In this document: piece by piece, positions 1 through 6,778 of the stretch
How the letters are laid out: each line of letters opens with the position of its first letter
Position numbering within the stretch: position 1 is the first letter of the stretch
Assembly: GCA_900763035.1 (NCBI GenBank)
Contig: CAAFIS010000148.1
Coordinates: 1 to 6,778, forward strand
Direction: 5' to 3'
DNA length: 6,778 bases
DNA from: Clostridia bacterium
GTDB lineage: Bacteria > Bacillota > Clostridia > Oscillospirales > Acutalibacteraceae
Made by a program: the position numbers and the translations under genes
Notes under the pieces: model-generated
What the model was told of the DNA's origin: nothing
Seen by the model: only the letters and a program-made list of their open reading frames with translations
The model's database searches: none

Positions 1-176
1 CCTCGCAGGCCGGGCGGATGCTGCTGCTGTTTTTGGCGGCGCTGCTGGGGGCGCTGCTGGACTGCTTCAACATCTGGGCGACGCTGATCCCGCTGCTTTT
101 CCCGCGGATCGCGATCGCACTGCGGCCGCTGTTTGACCGCAAGAGCGAAACGCCGACCGGAGGTGAGAAAAAGTGA
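1..176 (+). CDS. atpI: ATP synthase subunit I-like membrane protein (AtpI), C-terminal part only
   Basis: The reading frame is open from base 3 to the TGA at 174-176, giving the last 57 residues of a protein whose start lies outside the window. Visible are a Leu/Ala-rich hydrophobic stretch (about residues 6-19 of the fragment), a second hydrophobic stretch around the motif FNIWATLIPLLFPRIAIAL, and a polar, Lys-ending tail. A small hydrophobic protein directly before atpB is the usual place of AtpI, a membrane protein reported to help assemble the c ring or to be an accessory of the a/c sector. The stop overlaps the atpB GTG start (shared GTGA, 173-176), so the two are probably translationally coupled. 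The identification rests on position, hydrophobicity and general resemblance; AtpI is poorly conserved, so the family call is moderate while the coding call is firm. Confidence 0.68.
   Translation, partial: SQAGRMLLLFLAALLGALLDCFNIWATLIPLLFPRIAIALRPLFDRKSETPTGGEKK
159..166 (+). promoter_or_regulatory. Ribosome binding site of atpB
   Basis: GGAGGTGA lies six bases before the GTG at 173. It is a near-complete Shine-Dalgarno sequence inside the end of the upstream frame and supports the GTG as the atpB start, although GTG is the weaker start codon. Confidence 0.8.
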
Positions 177-1108
177 AACGAAAAAGCCGCGGCTTCATCG
201 CAGTGGACGTGCTGCTGCTGGCCCTGGCGATCCTGCCGCTGATCGGCGGCATGCTGCTGAAGATCCTGACGAACGTACCGAGCGACGACATCACGATCAC
301 GGGCGCGCAGATCTATTTTACGATCGATCTGCCGATCCAGCCGCTGCCGATCACGGCGGCGCAGATCAACTCGTGGCTGGTGATGGCGACGATCTTCTTT
401 TTGGCCCTGTACCTGACGCACGGGATCTGCGCAAAGCCGGAAACACGGCGGCAGCTGGTCGCGGAGTGGATCGTGGAGAAGTCCGAGAGCCTGATCAAAG
501 AGAACATGGACCCGTACTTCCGCGGTTTCGGGCCGCTGATCGGCACGATCATGGCGCTGTCCGCGTTCTCGAGCCTCAGCTCGCTGGTGGGACTGTTCCC
601 GCCGACGAGCGACCTGAACGTGGTGGCCGGGTGGGCACTGATGGTGTTCATCCTGATCACCTACTACAAAATGAAGTGCGGGCTGCCGCACTATCTGAAG
701 AGCTTTGCGCAGCCGATCCTGATGACGCCGCTGAACGTGATCAGCGAGGTGGCGACACCGGTATCGATGACGTTCCGTCACTACGGCAACGTACTGTCCG
801 GCTCCGTCATCTCGGTGCTGATCGCGGCGCTGCTGCAAACGCTCAGCCGCGCGGCACTGGGCTGGCTGCCCGGCGTGCTGGGCGAGATCCCGTTTTTCCA
901 GATCGGCCTGCCTGCGATCCTGTCGCTGTATTTCGACGTGTTCAGCGGCTGTCTGCAGGCGTTCATCTTCGCGATGCTGACGATGCTGTATATCTCCGGC
1001 GGCTTCCCTGCCGACGAGTATGCCGCAAGGCAGGAGGAGCGCCGACGCAGACGCGAGCAAAAGGCCGCACGGGCCGCACAGAGCGGCCCGGAAGTCTCCC
1101 ACCAATGA
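173..1108 (+). CDS. atpB: F1Fo ATP synthase subunit a (Fo stator, ion half-channels)
   Basis: Subunit a forms the two half-channels that carry H+ or Na+ to and from the c ring in the membrane. The product has 311 residues. It shows an N-terminal hydrophobic segment (about 9-32), a segment at 66-84, further membrane segments around 121-142 and 152-166, and the functional core at 190-220. There the pattern SMTFRHYGN matches the family pattern LRLFGN, so Arg202 is the essential arginine facing the c-ring carboxylate and Asn206 is the conserved Asn. The last membrane segment carries the conserved LQAFIF motif (Gln262). The GTG start is chosen because of the strong GGAGG site six bases upstream; it overlaps the atpI-like stop by four bases. 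The C-terminus (about 282-311) is an unusual polar tail with a cluster of arginines. Identity is certain; the ion specificity is judged from subunit c. Confidence 0.97.
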   Translation: MKRKSRGFIAVDVLLLALAILPLIGGMLLKILTNVPSDDITITGAQIYFTIDLPIQPLPITAAQINSWLVMATIFFLALYLTHGICAKPETRRQLVAEWIVEKSESLIKENMDPYFRGFGPLIGTIMALSAFSSLSSLVGLFPPTSDLNVVAGWALMVFILITYYKMKCGLPHYLKSFAQPILMTPLNVISEVATPVSMTFRHYGNVLSGSVISVLIAALLQTLSRAALGWLPGVLGEIPFFQIGLPAILSLYFDVFSGCLQAFIFAMLTMLYISGGFPADEYAARQEERRRRREQKAARAAQSGPEVSHQ

Positions 1109-1139
1109 CCGCATAACGACCACTGGCCAAAAACAAAAC

Positions 1140-1444
<305 letters not shown>

Positions 1445-1463
1445 GACCGGCACGGACGAGCTG

Positions 1464-1481
1464 TGCCGCCGGAGGGCGGCG
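1464..1481 (+). promoter_or_regulatory. Predicted hairpin enclosing a Shine-Dalgarno sequence before atpF
   Basis: GCCGCC (1465-1470) pairs with GGCGGC (1475-1480) around the four-base loop GGAG, and a T-G wobble at 1464/1481 can extend it. The loop and adjacent stem form a GGAGGG ribosome binding site for the candidate ATG at 1484. A second, unpaired GGAG (1486-1489) serves the ATG at 1499. The hairpin lies between atpE and atpF, where output must drop from about ten or more c to two b. Formation and effect are inferred. Confidence 0.45.
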
Positions 1482-1498
1482 GAATGGAGTTATGCCAT

Positions 1499-2005
1499 AT
1501 GCAGAACCTTGAGATCATATCGGTGAACCTTTGGCAGATCCTGATCTCGCTGTGCAATCTGCTGATCATGTTTTTGCTGCTGAAGAAGTTCCTCTACCAG
1601 CCGGTGAAAAAGGCGATGGCGGAACGGCAGGCGGCGGTGGACCGGCAATATGCCGAGGCCGACGAGGCGAAACGGGCGGCAGACGAGGACAAGGCGGCTT
1701 GGGCACGGCAGATGAGCGAGGCGGACGAAAAAGCCGCCGCCATCCTGCAGCAGGCGAAGGACGCCGCCGAGCGGCAGAGCGACCGCATCACCGACGAGGC
1801 GCGGGAAAAGGCCGCCGCCATCGTGCGGCAGGCGGAGAGCGACGCCGTACTGGAGATGAAGAAGGCCGAGAGCACCATGCGGCAGGAGATCGTGGACGTG
1901 TCCGCGCTGATGACCGCGAAGCTGCTGCAGCGTGAGGTGAAGGCCGACGACCACCGGGCGCTGATCGACGAGTTCATCGACGAGATCGGCAGCGACGATG
2001 TGTAA
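1499..2005 (+). CDS. atpF: F1Fo ATP synthase subunit b (peripheral stalk)
   Basis: Subunit b anchors the peripheral stalk in the membrane and, as a dimer, holds alpha3beta3 through delta. From this start the product has 168 residues: one membrane segment at about 8-28, the KKFLYQPV turn typical of b just after it, then a long, highly charged Ala/Glu/Lys/Arg-rich helix (about 36-145) that should form the coiled coil, and a C-terminal delta-binding part ending in acidic residues. Three in-frame starts exist: GTG 1463, ATG 1484 (GGAGGG seven bases upstream, but within a possible hairpin) and ATG 1499 (GGAG nine bases upstream, unpaired). ATG 1499 is preferred because b proteins usually begin only a few residues before the membrane segment; ATG 1484 would add MELCH and cannot be excluded. 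atpH follows after 12 bases. Confidence 0.94.
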   Translation: MQNLEIISVNLWQILISLCNLLIMFLLLKKFLYQPVKKAMAERQAAVDRQYAEADEAKRAADEDKAAWARQMSEADEKAAAILQQAKDAAERQSDRITDEAREKAAAIVRQAESDAVLEMKKAESTMRQEIVDVSALMTAKLLQREVKADDHRALIDEFIDEIGSDDV

Positions 2006-2017
2006 AGGAGCACGACC

Positions 2018-2538
2018 GTGACAGACATCGGTGAAGAATACGCCAAGGCGCTGTTCTCTCTGACGGCGGAGAGCGGCGAGGACGTGAGCGAGGGGCTGGA
2101 AACGATCCGGCAGGCATTTGCCGACGCGCCGGCTTACACAGCGCTGCTCGACAGCCCCGGCATCCCGGCGGACGAGCGCGCCGGGGCGGTGCGCAAGGCC
2201 TTTGACGGGCAGGTGCCGGACGTACTGATCCGCTTTCTCCAGGTGCTGGTGCGGCACGGGAACATCCGGGCGCTGCCCGCGTGCATCGACGCCTATCAGC
2301 GCATGGACATGGCGAAAAAGCAGCGGGCGAGCGCCCGCGTGGTCAGCGCCGTGCCGCTGGACGAGGCGGAAAAAGCGCGTCTGCTCGAAAAGCTGTGCGC
2401 ACGCACGGGGCGCGAGGTGACCGCCGAATGGGAAACGGATCCCGCGCTGCTGGGCGGCGTGACGATCTATATCGACGGCAAGGTGCTGGACGGCAGCCTG
2501 CGCCGCCGCTTGCATGACATGAAGGAAGTGATCGAAGG

Positions 2539-2542
<4 letters not shown>
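2018..2542 (+). CDS. atpH: F1Fo ATP synthase subunit delta (OSCP-type stalk linker)
   Basis: Delta sits on top of F1 and joins the alpha N-termini to the b stalk. The product has 174 residues, normal for the family. The N-terminus has the expected opening around [11 protein letters not shown], part of the helical domain that binds alpha. The C-terminus carries the typical delta signature [20 protein letters not shown] followed by a final helix. The start is GTG at 2018, supported by AGGAG at 2006-2010 with seven bases of spacing, immediately after the atpF stop. The stop overlaps the atpA start (ATGA, 2539-2542), which suggests coupled translation of delta and alpha. Sequence conservation in delta is generally low, but motif, length and place agree. 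Confidence 0.95.
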
Positions 2543-4032
<1,490 letters not shown>

Positions 4033-4060
4033 CGCCGCAGAAAGGATGTGACCGCACACC

Positions 4061-6566
<2,506 letters not shown>

Positions 6567-6579
6567 GATACGCATTCGG

Positions 6580-6610
6580 GCGGGCGAAGCAATGCTTCGC
6601 CCGCTTTTTT
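6580..6610 (+). terminator. Rho-independent terminator of the atp operon
   Basis: GCGGGCGAAGC (6580-6590) and GCTTCGCCCGC (6594-6604) form a perfect 11-bp stem with the three-base loop AAT, followed directly by six T (6605-6610). It lies 13 bases after the atpC stop. The T run is only on the + side (the other strand has no T tract after the stem), so it acts in the operon direction. Confidence 0.95.
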
Positions 6611-6778
6611 CCCTCTGCTATCTGGGCATACCGTACGAGGTGCACGTGCCGGACGCGGCCGGACAGATCATCGAACACTACAAGCAGGGCGAGGCGCTGC
6701 CCGGCGGGCCGGAAAAGGCGCGCTGGCTCGCGGTGCACGGCGGCTATGGGGCCATCGAGGGGTATTCGGACCGCTGCC
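6592..6778 (+). CDS. Unidentified open reading frame, 3' end beyond the window
   Basis: A frame is open from the ATG at 6592 to the window edge (62 codons). From about 6622 onward its third positions are strongly G/C-biased like the genes before it, and the peptide looks protein-like (LGIPYEVHVPDAAGQIIEHY, then EALPGGPEKARWLAVHGGYG). I do not recognise the family. The start is doubtful: ATG 6592 sits in the loop of the operon terminator, has no clear ribosome binding site, and would translate the terminator's T run. GTG at 6646, with GAGG five bases upstream at 6637-6640, is an alternative; GTG at 6640 is another. It may also be a gene that lost its original 5' end. The opposite strand shows no comparable coding signal here. 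Coding is plausible, the extent uncertain. Confidence 0.42.
   Translation, partial: MLRPLFSLCYLGIPYEVHVPDAAGQIIEHYKQGEALPGGPEKARWLAVHGGYGAIEGYSDRC

Noticed and set aside
133..1116. A 327-codon open frame on the + strand almost coextensive with atpB in another frame.
   Set aside because: Its translation is Arg/Ala/Gly/Asp-rich low-complexity sequence typical of shifted frames in GC-rich DNA, while the atpB frame encodes a clear subunit a.
1490..2515. A 341-codon antisense open frame opposite atpF and atpH.
   Set aside because: Same kind of shadow: His/Arg/Leu-rich, no family signature, and fully explained by the sense genes.

Overview
The window is almost entirely one F1Fo ATP synthase operon, read on the + strand in the classical bacterial order: end of atpI-like gene, atpB (a), atpE (c), atpF (b), atpH (delta), atpA (alpha), atpG (gamma), atpD (beta), atpC (epsilon). 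It closes with a strong intrinsic terminator. A short open frame, cut by the window edge, follows the terminator. The genes are packed tightly, with 4-base stop/start overlaps or gaps of about 50 bases or less. No stretch over 300 bases lacks a gene. The operon promoter is not in view and should lie upstream of base 1.

The DNA is GC-rich, with third codon positions mostly G or C. The strong GGAGG-type ribosome binding sites, the atpI-B-E-F-H-A-G-D-C order and the protein sequences suggest a GC-rich, fermentative anaerobic Firmicute, probably of the class Clostridia (an Oscillospiraceae/Ruminococcaceae-like gut organism). This is an inference from general resemblance, not from a database match.

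Layout: 1-176 is the tail of an AtpI-like membrane protein. 173-2005 holds the Fo membrane genes a, c and b. 2018-2542 is delta, the peripheral-stalk linker. 2539-6306 holds alpha, gamma and beta. 6303-6566 is a short epsilon. 6580-6610 is the terminator. 6592-6778 is an unidentified open frame. Ions pass through a and the c ring, and rotation of c-gamma-epsilon drives ATP synthesis or hydrolysis in alpha3beta3, held by b and delta.

This is a well-known system, not a new one, but some details deserve attention. Subunit c has the full ligand set of a Na+-binding rotor in its 'two-carboxylate' form (Glu33 plus Glu66). Epsilon lacks the whole C-terminal helical domain that inhibits ATP hydrolysis in many bacteria. 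Together these suggest a Na+-coupled enzyme able to run as an ATP-driven Na+ pump. Alpha carries Cys in place of a nearly invariant Gly. The start regions of atpE, atpF and atpG differ in ways that could help set subunit ratios.
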